A stretch of DNA of 64,000 nt from Odontocerum albicorne (Eukaryota; Arthropoda; Insecta; Trichoptera; Odontoceridae). A program made the translations under genes and the position numbers. The stretch lies in assembly GCA_949825065.1 (NCBI GenBank), contig OX463848.1, forward strand, positions 32,083,491-32,147,490, given 5' to 3'. Position 1 is the first letter of the stretch; each line of letters starts with the position of its first letter. This document shows, in pieces, positions 23,691 to 35,350 of the stretch. The notes below the pieces were generated by a model. It was not told where the DNA came from. It saw nothing but the letters and a program-made list of their open reading frames with translations, and ran no database searches.

Positions 23691-26136
23691 TATCATTTAT
23701 ATTTATTAGTCTTAAATTCATACTGAACATCAGTGATAGCCCTGATTCATTTGCATTTCTAACTTATTGATTTCGTTATTTCCTGGCGCTTCAATATACA
23801 ACAATCAGGTAACTTATTGCTATGTGGCAGTCTCTCCCACCAATCAGACAAAAGTTAATAAATAAAGTTAAAAATATGGTCGTAAAATATCTACTATCAC
23901 AAAAAATCAAAATAATTCAAATTTTCGTTGTTATTTCATTAGTATTTAAATTAACCAATATTAAAGGCTTTTTATGTTAGAAATACACAAATAATCATCC
24001 GGCATTTTCTTTATATAAAATAAAAACATCCTGTACACATGTCAGGCTTCCTCAACATGTTGGAAAAGTTGAACTATGAAAATCCACGATGAACATAAAT
24101 TCCGAAGTAAAAGTCAAAATGTTTGAAAAGTTCCATCCGGATTTATCGGACGAGTACAGCAGGCAATCATTTGTCCAGAGACTTTAGATTGGTCGAGCTG
24201 AAAGCCTTATTCCATCCCCTATGGCTTACTCTTAAAAGTTTTCTTCTGTGTTTTTCCAACTGCAAAGACTATCTTATAGGAATGGATGATGCACTGAACA
24301 CCAGAGTATTAATATGTTACTGCATTTTCCACGTATAGTTATTTTATTCATCGTCGATGATTTAAAAAAAACAAATAGGTTTTATTTATGTCGTCGTTTG
24401 TCAATGTCTGATAAAATCACATATTGAGAAGTTTTAATTAAAACATCGTATTATATACAAAAGGCGAAAAAAAGTTAAATTTATATTTTAAGTTTTTTTT
24501 AATTCATGAATTTTTGCACTTCATGCTTTGTTTAGCACAATAAATGATATTTCTTTGGTCCCTTACCATGTACTCTTAAAGACATTTTAGGGGTATAATT
24601 TTTATTGTAAGTCTAGACACCCAATTCTCATTTTTACTCGTAAATTTATGATTATTCTTCATGGATCGATTGCATGTAATGTTAATATGTCAAATTATTC
24701 TAGCTATTTTCCCCTTGATATTGTAAAAAAATCACTAAATGTTAAATTTGTAATTTATTTTTTTAACTATAAACAAAATGTTAAATTCAGTAATAATTCG
24801 TTATATGTTCCAGTTTTCATTTTCGTAGGATCGAGGCTTTAGAGGTGTGAATTTACAGGTCCTCGTGGGTACGTAAATGGTATCCCACTGATGGGCATTA
24901 TGTCGGCTGTATCCATACCTGTAAGTTTTCAGTTCTAAAAAAACATTAATATCATATATCTTAAGATGTTATAGTAACTGAGTTGTTTCAGGCTTGAATA
25001 AACAGGACACACAATTATGATAGGGGCAAATATCCGATGGTGGTAACTCTACAACACAAGCTACCTCAAGAAGAACAGTTCTAAATTTTGAGAACGGAAA
25101 TTTGGGACCCAGAATAGTAATATAATTAATAATTAAATATGTTACATATAAAACGATGTTATTTAAAAAACTGAAGTAAATAATAAATGGTTTAAAAAAC
25201 AACTGAACAGGCCGAAAGATAAATATCGGTCAGGAAACTCCAGAACACAATGGACGTCAACTCCAGAGTCAATCTACTGGCAACTGAAATTTGATATTTC
25301 CAATCCAAACTCCCGGTGGCAGTCTTTTTTTGGAAACCCCGGGTGGAAATCAAAAATGTTACTGCTAGGCTACGGAGCTCGTCACTTTCATTATGAAGGG
25401 ACCCAAGTCAACTTGAAGGTAACAATTCAATCACCCTAGAAAAACCCAAACCTTATGTGCGATACGAATTTTTACCTTAAATTATATCTACATATACAAC
25501 CTTAATGGCATAGAAAAATTTAGGTAATGTTAAATGGTTTTTCTTTAAATCTATTCTGGAGGAAAAAAATAATAATGTAGCTAGTTGGTTACATAGCAAT
25601 AAGTTTGCCAGATGTATCAAATATGTTACGTACATGAATTAACCTGAAAGTACTGTTTTCTGAAGTTCTACCTTCGAATATTTTTTGAATGGATACTATG
25701 TAATATTATGTGAAGAACCTATGATTTGCTCAACCTATACAAATTAGTTGATTTTTTACACTGTTAATATTGAAGGGTTTCTAGGACACGGAGCATATTT
25801 CGTTCATTCCTTCTGAACCTCATGAGACTTGCCTGGACAAAAGATGCTCATCTGTTAGAATGTTTATACCATATAATTAATAAAGAATGCATTTTATAAA
25901 AAAAATATCGCTTTGCACCACATTTCGAGCAGGAAGGGAATTGAAACTTTTCTTCGAATTTATTTTGTTTTTAAAATTGATTTCGCTCAGTTCATTAGAT
26001 GTTGCTAAATCACATTTTCCTAAATCGGTACGAGCATTCTCGTCTTGTGAAAATGATAAAACTTTGTTGTGCAACTTAGATAGAAAATTTGTAGAATGTG
26101 ACATTTTGGCTTTTTTTAAAACATTGTTAATGTATA
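23691..26136. other. No feature recognised
   Basis: AT-rich sequence with open frames on both strands near 25880-26100 that resemble no known protein. A moderately GC-richer patch at 25200-25440 is unassigned. Confidence 0.45.
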
Positions 26137-26335
26137 TGACCCCCGTTGCTCAGTTGGTAAGGCAACCGTCTTCCAATCTGAAGGTGTGGGTTCGCTTCTC
26201 GTTAGAATACAGATTAAAAAAAGGATTCCAGTCTTGTTTTTTTTATTTTCTTGGCCTCTTATACATCTTTATGTTTTGTTGAAAGAGATTGCCGCACAGC
26301 AATAAGCTCGCAAGGTTTTACTTTAATGTGGTTTA
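26137..26335 (+). repeat. tRNA-derived SINE
   Basis: Head gacccccgttgctcagttgg (A box), B box ggttcgcttct, body ttccagtcttg, catctttatgttttgttg, gattgccgcacagcaataag and gcaaggttttact. Its head differs more than most (ctcagttggtaaggcaacc), so it may represent a subfamily. Confidence 0.75.
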
Positions 26336-26369
26336 AAAAATCCGTAATGGTGATAGGACACTCGAAGAT

Positions 26370-26575
26370 GATGTCTGCTCAGGAGGGCCGTTTATCGCAG
26401 ATAATGATCAAATCAAGGATTTGATTGAGAAAAATCAGCGTTTTTTGACACGAGAGATTGCAGAGGTGCTGAAAATATCGAAAATCACCATCCATTTTAA
26501 AATATGAAATTACTTTCGGAACAACCCAATATTTTACCGACAACTGTTCAAAAAAATATATCATTTTTGGCTTAC
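26370..26575 (+). pseudogene. Mariner transposase helix-turn-helix fragment
   Basis: After one frame change the reading gives GPFIADNDQIKDLIEKNQRF and LTREIAEVLKISKITIHFK. This matches the second N-terminal helix-turn-helix of mariner transposases (TREIAE.L.IS..T). No catalytic part follows. Confidence 0.7.
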
Positions 26576-27524
26576 TTAAAATATGACTAACGTTTTGAAG
26601 GCATTAAATCAATCTTCCTCAAGGAGATGTTAAATAAACAATGACGGCAGTAACTCTCAAAACTCTTTTGAGTGTATCGTTAATTAATATTACCAAGTTT
26701 TTATTCACTGTGAAATTTTGGAAAATATTGTTAGAAATTAAGATCTGGGTGTCATGTTTTATAGAAATCTAGCATTGATTAGTAATAATACTAAAAATAA
26801 AAGTTAAAGTTTGTCTTTATATAGAACTTGTAACGATGGTCGTTATCAATGTAGCGTGTGTCCTGTTAGAACGTGCTGATGATTTTGATATCGACATCGC
26901 TATCTTCGTTTTAGTCGATCTGCGTTACTTCTCGTTCAGAGTCATCAATATAGCGGATTGCTTATCTCTATAAGTCATGATGATCTTGATTTGTATTCAA
27001 ATAAATATAGACTCAAGAATGCGGATATAAAAAGCGAAAGTGACAGCGGGTGATAAATAATAAGTCTTGACAGTTGAATAAATGACAATAATAATATGTT
27101 TATTTCTCGGCGTCCGAGTAATTTATACCAATGAGTGAATACATTCGCGATACATATCTGCCTTGCTCTAGCGAATGAACTGGCGGTAGGTTAATTATTT
27201 ATATTTGGAGATGGCTAGCCAATTCGCAGACGTTGTAAATAGTAAATATTGTTGTTGTGCATAGTGTGTGACAATCATTGAATTCTTCATCGGTCATTGC
27301 CCCTGTATGTTTACTATCTGACAATAATTAATTTAATTTAATTGTGTTTAACAATTCACTTATTCATTTTGACAATTATTTATTTATTTATTTATTTAGG
27401 TAGGTATTCCTACAAACTTATGGGTATATTCGGCTTACAAAATTCTAGGATTTGTGATGGGAAATTTTAAATCATTTGAAATCGAAATGGTGCTCAAAAC
27501 GCTCCTCAATTCTTTGATTTTTAG
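26576..27524. other. No feature recognised
   Basis: AT-rich with a slightly GC-richer stretch at 26830-27300 that could be an old LTR. I saw no terminal pair. A tttatttattt microsatellite lies at about 27379-27401. Confidence 0.4.
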
Positions 27525-27685
27525 CTAGCTATATTTGAAGCCCGCAGGAAGGACAATTCGCTTATGGGGGATAAAATGCAGAAAAAATTTCTGCGATATC
27601 TGTATATGAGGGAGTTTGATGCCTATCCATGGTTTAATCATATTTAGTTTCTGCAAGGCATGCTTGGATGAGTCTTTGACCGTCG
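27525..27685 (+). pseudogene. LINE reverse transcriptase C-terminal fragment, target of the Transib-like insertion
   Basis: The reading gives FEARRKDNSLMGDKMQKKFL then RYLYMREFDAYPWFNHI. This is the ....QKKF.RYLY...E...YP block that follows the reverse transcriptase domain in jockey/CR1-type LINEs. The coding similarity stops at the left end of the element at 27686. A related fragment lies at 31.8 kb. Confidence 0.7.
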
Positions 27686-29276
27686 CACAGTGTTTCACGT
27701 AGAACATGCTAGCTGGACAAAATTATTTTTCACTGTTTTAAGGTAGTATTTCGTAGATTATTTTATGTTTTGATCATTTCAATCATGTTTAGTGAACAAT
27801 AATAAATTTAAACAGGTTTATCTTAAAAATATTGAAATAATAAAAATAATTATTATTTATATTTTTTATGAATAGTATTTAAAATTATTACTATGATTAT
27901 TTGACTTGAAAGCAATTCAAAAAAAGAAAATAAAAAAGCATGGCAAATTATTGATGTCTAAATTAATAAAATACGAGTACATACATAAGTACTTAATCTG
28001 TAACAAAACTTAGACAATAGAAATACTCGTACAATAAAAATTACAAAGTAAACAGTAATAACTAACTTAATTACTAAATGTCTAAGTAAGGTACATTAAA
28101 AAGTAATAAATTTAATTAGTCATCATTAACAGAGTCATCATTAGCAGAGTTATCAACGTCAGAAGAATCTTCCAATAAACAAACTTCATTAAGTGGAAGA
28201 TTGCTTCTATCGATTTGCGGTAAAGTAGGGGCTACAATTAATTTTAAAACCTCTGCAGGTAATTTATTTGCATTTTTTTAGGGCCCTCTCTAGCTCTGTT
28301 GATTAAAGGATCAGACGTTACAAGTAACATCGACAATAAATCCCTGTTTGTGGCAACACGTGAGCATTTTCTAGTGTTGTGTTCTCGGAACCTGCGACAG
28401 TCTTTGTTGCGAGCTTCCTGGGCTTCTTCTGAAAGTTATCACCTCTGTACTGTGAACTAGTATTTTATGCACATTAGCAGGCATAAAATACCACAAATAG
28501 AGACTTATGTAAAGTATTCTGGTTTCAAGACAGAGATTATTGAATTCAACTAAATTTATTTCAAGACAATGTTCTCAAAAGAACGTCAAAGTTTTTGATG
28601 AGTGTTACATCTAATCATGTAATCTGAGCACTTGTTTCAGGGTTACTAAAAAAACTAGATGAATGTTACGATTAGATGGATGTTACGATTATTTTTGGAG
28701 TGTTTAATCCATTCTTCGAAGAATTCCATTTTAGAGAGAGAGTAAATATTTTCTGAAAAAAAAAAATTGACTTCAGTGTGCGGCTTAAAACCTAGATTAC
28801 CAAAATTGTGAATGTTGTGGCTAAGACATATTCAAAACCTAGCTCAGGTACATCCGGGTACATGTAAGTTCCGGACGTTTAAAGTTGTTAAACAACGAAA
28901 AAAAACAGTATAAATTTACAATTTTTCCAAAGATACTTTTACATAATATAATAAACATAAGATTAGTGTAAATGAAAAAAAAAACAAAACTTACCCTCAG
29001 TAACGAAATCCATAACTAAAACTTCTATAAAATATTGTATTGCTTCTGTGAGATGTTATCGAAAGTGCAGCGAATTTGCAACTGATTCATTTATGTAGGT
29101 CCGCTTTCACCGTCTTCGTACTTTGGGTTATAATGACTCATTACTGTGGAATGTTAGACACCAAAAATTCTTAGAATCCTCGCCGCGAAAGGGTTCTATA
29201 CATTAATTATCTATCAATTCCGGGAAATTTAGATATGACTTTTGTCCACCTAGCATGTTCTAGGTGAAACACAGTG
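27686..29276. mobile_element. Transib-like DNA transposon, internally deleted
   Basis: The left end starts CACAGTGTTTCACGTAGAAC and the right end (read inwards on the minus strand) CACTGTGTTTCACCTAGAAC. The two ends match at 34 of the first 37 positions. Both are flanked by CGTCG (27681-27685 and 29277-29281). Known Transib elements make 5-bp GC-rich duplications of CGNCG form and have termini beginning like the CACAGTG heptamer of V(D)J recombination signals; this element has both traits. A broken C-terminal transposase piece lies inside on the minus strand. At 1591 bp it is about half the length I expect of an intact Transib. Confidence 0.85.
28116..28505 (-). pseudogene. Transib-like transposase C-terminal remnant
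   Basis: Read from 28501 down: YLWYFMPANVHKILVHSTEV, a frame change, LSEEAQEARNKDCRRFREHN, then CSRVATNRDLLSMLLVTSDP, a one-base slip in a run of seven A near 28275, then LPAEVLKLIVAPTLPQIDRS and an acidic tail ending in TAA at 28118-28116. VHKIL.HG followed by SEEAQEARNK is the pattern I associate with the third catalytic block (Glu) of Transib and RAG1-like transposases. The assignment rests on memory of those families plus the element's ends. The D600- and D708-equivalent blocks are absent, so it is dead. Confidence 0.75.
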
Positions 29277-29281
29277 CGTCG

Positions 29282-29842
29282 TGGCGAAAACGTGTGTTGT
29301 GGTTTCTCCGTCGTTAATTGCCTTTTTACAAGGATACGGTGATAATGTCAAAAATCATGTCGGAAAATAGATCAGGCTGCGAAGTGTCAAAGGAGCTGCT
29401 AAATACAGTTAAGCAGTTATTGTCACGAATGGATTCGCTGGGAAAAAAATTGACAAAATAGTGCCAAGTAATAGCTTAACTACTGTGCGTCAATCTCTAG
29501 CGTCTTCGGCCCCGCCGGGCTCATTGTAACGGCCAGCACGGTACCACATGTTCCGGCATGCCCTAAACTTACAATATATCCAGTGGAGGAGCGCGTACTA
29601 TCCGCTCCCGCCCGCACCCCTGCTACCGGCCACGCAATGCACCCTGCCGTTCCAGCTCGAGCGTCCTATGTCTTTACCGCCATGAAGAATTCACGGCCTC
29701 TCAAACCTGGTGTCGCGGTAGAAAGGCGAATAGCTAGAGGAGTGGCAAGAGCACAACTTAAAAATAGCTCTCCGCTACCTGACACTTGTACAAGCAACTT
29801 GGGCTGCCCATCGTCAGCCGATGATACTATAAACAAGATGGA
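29282..29842 (+). other. GC-richer segment, possible LINE 5' part (ORF1-like), unassigned
   Basis: Follows the right flank of the Transib-like element. A short reading at about 29347-29459 (MSKIMSENRSGCEVSKELLN, then LSRMDSLGKKLTK) could be a coiled-coil start of a gag-like ORF1. 29583-29840 is open and Pro/Ala/Arg-rich (MEERVLSAPARTPATGHAMH). Codon composition is more GC-rich than the surroundings. No family recognised, so the ORF1 idea is inference. Confidence 0.35.
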
Positions 29843-30188
29843 GAAGATGCGTACGCTAAGGAAAATTTGTGGAACATCAATGTATGAAAGAAAGACCTCA
29901 GAAATGAATGCATTTATATAATGCATATTTTAATTAAAATCCGAAAGGTGTCCAACTTGGGGCATGTACTTAGAGGAGCAAAGTACAAATTACTGCACCT
30001 GATCATCCAAGGCAAAATAGAAGGCCGAAGAGGTGTTGGCAGGAGGCAAATCTTCTGGCTCCACAATATACGTGATGAGACTGACATAAGGGGCGTTGGA
30101 GATCTTTTTCAGGCTGCCGGGGACAAAGATGTCTACTCTCAGGTAATATTCAACGTTGGGGGGACCTGACATGACACTGGGAGGAAGA
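29843..30188 (+). pseudogene. LINE ORF C-terminal fragment with 3' end (family with a GRRGVGRR tail)
   Basis: The reading gives KMEKMRTLRKICGTSMYERK, then after a frame change VSNLGHVLRGAKYKLLHLII, QGKIEGRRGVGRRQIFWLHN and LFQAAGDKDVYSQVIFNVGG, ending shortly after the stop (acctgacatgacactggg). This is the LGH..R..KY.LL.LI..GK..G.R..GRR...WL.N tail of a common insect LINE group. An inverted second copy lies at 48.4 kb. Confidence 0.85.
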
Positions 30189-30191
30189 AGA

Positions 30192-30525
30192 ATATATTTT
30201 AATTTAAATGAAGAAAGGAGATTTTAGATGATTTGGAAATGTGGAGAGAATGAATGATGAAATAATGACTAAGCTTGTATACAAGTCAGAAGTGCAATGT
30301 GTGCGTTGAAGATGTAGACCTCGGTTTTCGTGGCTGGATCAAATGGACCAGATTTTGAAAGAAGGTAAATTGAAAAGTATGAATAATAGAAGACTATAAT
30401 AGAGCTGTATGAATGTAGAAGAACCGAAAATTATATTCTTAGATGGAATGGTTTGAAGATCTGCTATATCTGCATACCCCGCAAGGGACACGGCGTGAAC
30501 TCATGTAGTATTCATGATGAAATGT
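30192..30525 (+). pseudogene. LINE ORF C-terminal fragment (RWFGHVERM family)
   Basis: The degraded reading gives RWFGNVERMNDEIMTKLVYK-like wording with frame changes, RPRFSWLDQMDQILKEGKL, CMNVEEPKII and a PARDTA/THVVF ending. It is the same family as the fragments at 18-21 kb and ends in the same way (GKRR..L or PA.DTA). Confidence 0.65.
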
Positions 30526-31754
30526 ATGTACGTGACAAAAGCGAATGGTGCCAGTGTCGAATGAAATTGAGATCTGTTTTTTCTGTCTATCTGAAAGTTA
30601 CATGAATCGATAAAACTTGATAATTCATTTCAATATAACAGAAAAAAAAATTCTAAATAGGATTTCAGAAATATTTGTCTCATTGTCGTTTGAAGCGACG
30701 CGTTTGGCGCACTTAATTTTCTATTTTAAAAATGTTTTTTTTCAGCTACGTGTAAAAACGTAGGTATATTGTATCTGAACTGTTATTATGGAGTTAAACA
30801 AAGTTTCAGAAGTATGATACGATCATTGTTCTACATTTTGAGAAAGTGCTTAATAGTGAAAAAATCTTGTTCAGATGTTTTGGGTTTGAATGGTTTATTT
30901 TGTTTAAACTAACCTCATACACTGTGGACCAAATATAGGTAAAGCCTGACCAAATACTGCATGCAGACACCACGTGTTAGCTTAAATACGGACGTGACCA
31001 AATCATTCGTCGTCCCATCCCCAAGCACGTCTTTCGCACGTGGCTTATGCGAATCTGTGCTCCGGAGCGAGGGAGGTGTGGGAAGCTCAAATATAGATTA
31101 ATGTCGCTTTAATGCTACTTATATTAATGTTGCCATATAACGTATTAATAAATAATAATACAACTATCAATACCCAAAAATGTGAAATATATTAACTACA
31201 TACCAGTACTATATTACGAAATACTTAACTATATCATGATTCTCAGTATATCACAAAGGAACGTAGGTACTAAAAATACAAGAACAAAAGCGTTGTCTAT
31301 ATTATAGAGAAAAGTCCTAATTTCAAAGAAAGAAAACATAAAATTCTTCACATGTCACAAAAGGTATTACTTAGAAACATTAGAGATACACAAGGCCATA
31401 TGCAAATTAATGTGAAAAAAATCCTTTTCGTAACACATCCTTAAAACACCAATAGAACATGACACCAGTCTGATCTGAGCATTGCTCTTTTAACAAACTG
31501 CACTCATTGCATCTGATAGAGGCTAGAAACAGGTGTCGCAGAGATTTATGTATCTAGTGGAATAAAAAACTGATTCTAAAACATTTGAAAAATATTGTAT
31601 AACATTCAATAGCGTGGTTGTAAAAAAATTAATAAAGCCTTCGGACTAACAGAAGGCACGTTACTCAACGCACGTAAATTAGTTTTAATTTATACTTATT
31701 TGTTTGACGCTTTAATTCATAGGAAAATGCTTTAATTCATAGGATCATGGAAAA
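30526..31754. other. No feature recognised
   Basis: AT-rich, non-coding. A GC-richer patch at 30930-31080 is unassigned. Confidence 0.4.
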
Positions 31755-31910
31755 CTGGAAAGTAATGCTGATATTTGAAGCCCATAGGCAGACTTAAAAC
31801 ACACTCATGGTGGAAAAGATGCAAAAAATTCGGTGATATCTCTATATCAGTGAATAGAGTATCTATATGTTTCTAAATCCTTTAAACTATGCCAGTTCCA
31901 ACTGATTATA
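31755..31910 (+). pseudogene. LINE reverse transcriptase C-terminal fragment
   Basis: The reading gives IFEAHRQT, a stop, NTLMVEKMQKI, YLYISE, SIYMFLNPLNYASSN. It resembles the QKKF.RYLY...E...Y block at 27.5 kb, so both derive from one LINE family. Confidence 0.5.
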
Positions 31911-34083
31911 CTAGGGTCTTCTTCTAGTTTGTTACGCTCTTTACAGAGCAGCCGTGATTATTTGACTTGACCTTGTGAGTGAATTGGCCGCACTGCAGAT
32001 GAATTATTCGCCTCCGGTTTTTAAGGACACTAGCATTTTTCATACACTATTGGAGTGAGCTGTTGATTTTATTTCTTGACAGGCCTGTCTTTTGCGTTGG
32101 TATCTGCCACATCATCGGGACTCTTCCACTTTTCTTTTGGATCGCCGGTCTCTCCATTTTATCTTCCTTTACTACTTTTACTTTAGTAGGCCTAATTAAT
32201 CATTGTGAAATGTCATCATCAGCAGCCCGATTGACTTCGGTGTTAGATATAATCTCCCCTCTTCTCCTTTGCTCGTTTCTATAATGGATACATTGCTTCC
32301 AGTTGCACCCAGCTACTTTTCTGGTATCATAAGCTGTCAGGACTTGTCACTTGTCTGCCATGATCCACCATTTAATTTATTATAGTCATAAATAGCTATT
32401 AAAAACTCAACTCACAGTATTTATCGTAAATTTTAGTGTTTCAATGGGAGGGTGTCAGAGGTCATCGGTCCAGAGCGATTAAGTATGTCTGATGTAAACA
32501 AATTTTCGAATTTATGATTCTAATTAATAAATTTCGTAAAGGGATTTTTGAAGTTGTCACAGCTCTAATGGGACTTTTATTTTGGTTCAAGTTATTTTTT
32601 TACGCTTTCACACGGTTGGATGGCCATAAATTTTAAGAGTCTACGACCGACATTCTATAAGGAGTTTATTTCTTTGTGACGTCAGACTCTTCATACACTA
32701 TATATTCAATACATACCGTCCATAGCGCCCTTCTCGGTTGCGATTTCGTCCTGTTAACAGCTCCTATACTTATCATTGGTCGCTGTAACTTAATTCCAAG
32801 TTTTATAAAAGTATTTCTATAAACTAAGTGTTCACTTTATTTCCATAAAATTGGCTGGGCAAATCCTATCCATACGAGGATTTTGTTATTGCCGTGCATT
32901 TATAATTGAGTAAATTCTGAGAATTTACCCATGTGACAATCTTGAGATTGACGTACCACTTTATCTCTGGTCAAAATCAGCTGATTCTCACAGAATATCG
33001 AGCGCACTAATTGTCGTGAAGTCTTCAGGACCGGGACGAATCTCAAAGAGGCCACTCCAAATTCCGTTTCGTCGCGAATGACTGTACTACGGCACGAGTT
33101 GACGCCCACCAACCATACTGGGGCGACTTCTTCATTTCAACGGCCCTGTTGTAGCAGCGGCATAGGCCGGAGAACCATATAGCATTCAACCTGTGGTCAT
33201 GCACCGGATGTCGAGCATTGGAAATACATTGTGTCAAGTGTATTGAAGTAAGATGAATTTGTTTATTATCTTTGCTTGTCATTCAATGGTGATATCTGAG
33301 TAAATCTAGAGATTGGTGATATCAAATTATTGAGAATTGGCACAACTTCGCAACGAACTGTTGTGAAATTACCCCCAAATAGAAAATACTTCGACTGTCT
33401 GTCCATCTGAAAGGATAGCGGAGTATCAGAAAGTAATCTGCCCAATTTAAGTTTTCTGACGGGCTATCAGCTCGTCAAGATCAAATATATAACTATTTAA
33501 CAGCAAATATGTGTTTCATTGTATAATTTTACCTATCCAAGCACTGACGACTGACTACCTCTTCCCACTATACCTTGAGATCTAATAGAGGCTTGCCCTA
33601 TAACCACTGACTGAGCTACCGGATTAAAATACATACATTGTTACATCTAGGGTTTTACTAATGAAATTGAAATGTTTAAATAAGGGAAAAATGGGATAAA
33701 CCTATTAAAGCCCATATTTCTAGACTATTGGAAATATGTTCTGTCAAGTTCCACCTGTGATTGTTAATCATAGCAAAATTGACGATTTTGTCGAATGTAA
33801 AGGGAATTTTTTTAAATCACATTCTATGGATGTTGGAGAGTACTCACCAACTTATTATAGAATATTGTAGAATAACGACTTGTTATATGTTGTTTCTATT
33901 TGTTATTTTTTATATGTATGTAAGTTAAAATTGTCAGTTATTTGAGAAGCGTGAAAAAAAATCTTAAATCTCATAGTGAAACCCCGCCATTGTGATTGAA
34001 AATAGTGTAAAGTAAATGTCAGATATGAGTGAAAATTAAGGATAAGGGCAAGTCGAGGTGTTTTGTAATTCAGGAAGCAAATA
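31911..34083. other. No feature recognised
   Basis: AT-rich with a GC-richer stretch at 32930-33250, open for 70-79 codons on the minus strand (NSCRSTVIRDETEFGVASLR and ARHPVHDHRLNAIWFSGLCR). This may be an old retroelement piece, but I cannot name a family. Confidence 0.4.
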
Positions 34084-34275
34084 GCGTACCTCCGTGATCT
34101 AATTGGTAAGACGTCTATCTTTTAATCCGGCGGTTTGATTACCATTGGTATCCATTTTTTTAAATACTATTCCAGTGTAGTTATAACAAGACTTTTTTAA
34201 CTTCTTTCTGGTAGAATGGAAAATATTTTCTCTTGGCAATCAAATCGTAACGTTGTACTGTATACAATAAACGTA
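34084..34275 (+). repeat. tRNA-derived SINE, diverged
   Basis: Head gcgtacctccgtgatctaat with a weak B box (ggtttgattacc), body ttccagtgtagtt, cttctttctggtagaatgg, and tail gttgtactgtatacaataaa. More diverged than the 3951 copy. Confidence 0.75.
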
Positions 34276-35145
34276 CAAAATATGTTTGTAGCTACTTCAC
34301 TGGGCTGAGGCTTAGAAACTTCCTAAACCACATTCTTGGAGAGTTTTTGGAGGGAAAGGTGGAATTCTTTATATATATACCTTTTTTTTAATAAACCATC
34401 AATAAAAATATGTAAGTAAGAAAAACATGTACATAAAATAAGCATGAACTCTTCGCAAAAAAATAATCCTGGTTAAACTCAAGGAACTGCTCACCCCTTT
34501 TCATTACTGAAAGGATTTAAAGGGATTCTAGCAAAAAGCGAAATCGGTTCAACATGACCACTTGTAAAAATTCTACAATTCTCGATGTTAATGTCGCTTA
34601 TGTTAAATTGCACGAACAATTATAGAATAATTTCTAAATTTTTTCTCTCAGATTTATTTCCCGATTTTTTTAAATTTTCCAAATTTTCTCTTTTACATAA
34701 TGTGGGTATGATAAATTTGTATTCGTATAAAAAATACTAAAGGAGATTCCACCAGTGCGAATAATATATCAAATATGTCACTGAATTGGTTTAATATCTC
34801 GATACCGCATGTCGCAAGTGTTTAGTCATCATACGAGTATTGGTATTGTTATTTCATTCATAGAAATGAGAATGATTTCTTCCACGCTTATAATTTTCGG
34901 AAACATAAAAATTAAGCATATTTATTATTGCAGTTTCGTTGAATTTACATTGCAGTACTTATATGAATAAAGTGATGGACTCGAACTTTCTAGTGTCTTT
35001 CTTTTATTGCATACCGTCAAAAGCTCGATATGGTGACCATTTTTAAGAGAATCCCCTTCTATTTTATGACATAAATATCTAAGGAACCTTTTTTGTATTT
35101 GTTCTAATATATTTTTGTATTTTACTTGATAGGGAACGCAAACTC
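34276..35145. other. No feature recognised
   Basis: AT-rich, non-coding. Confidence 0.4.
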
Positions 35146-35350
35146 AGACCTACGTAGCTAAGTTGGTAAAACGCCTATCTTCCGACCTGAAAGTTGAGTC
35201 GATTTCCATTGGAGCCCAAATTATTTAAAAAGATTCCAGTCTTGTTTTAGTTTAAGACCTCTGTGACATCTTTCTGGTTAGTTGGAATAGTTTGCCGCGT
35301 GGTAATTTGTCCACAAGATTGTACTGTATAATACGAAAGTGCAATAAAAA
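35146..35350 (+). repeat. tRNA-derived SINE
   Basis: Head gacctacgtagctaagttgg, body ttccagtcttgttttagttt, catctttctggttagttgg, and tail gattgtactgtataatacga then gaaagtgcaataaa. Near full length, with a decayed B box (gagtcgatttcc). Confidence 0.8.

Noticed and set aside
25877..26282. Long overlapping open frames on both strands (75 and 131 codons)
   Set aside because: No recognisable similarity, and the plus-strand frame runs into a SINE. Probably chance in AT-rich sequence.
33560..33640. tRNA-like words (gactgagctacc complement)
   Set aside because: An A-box-like sequence is present but no B box at the right distance and no SINE body.
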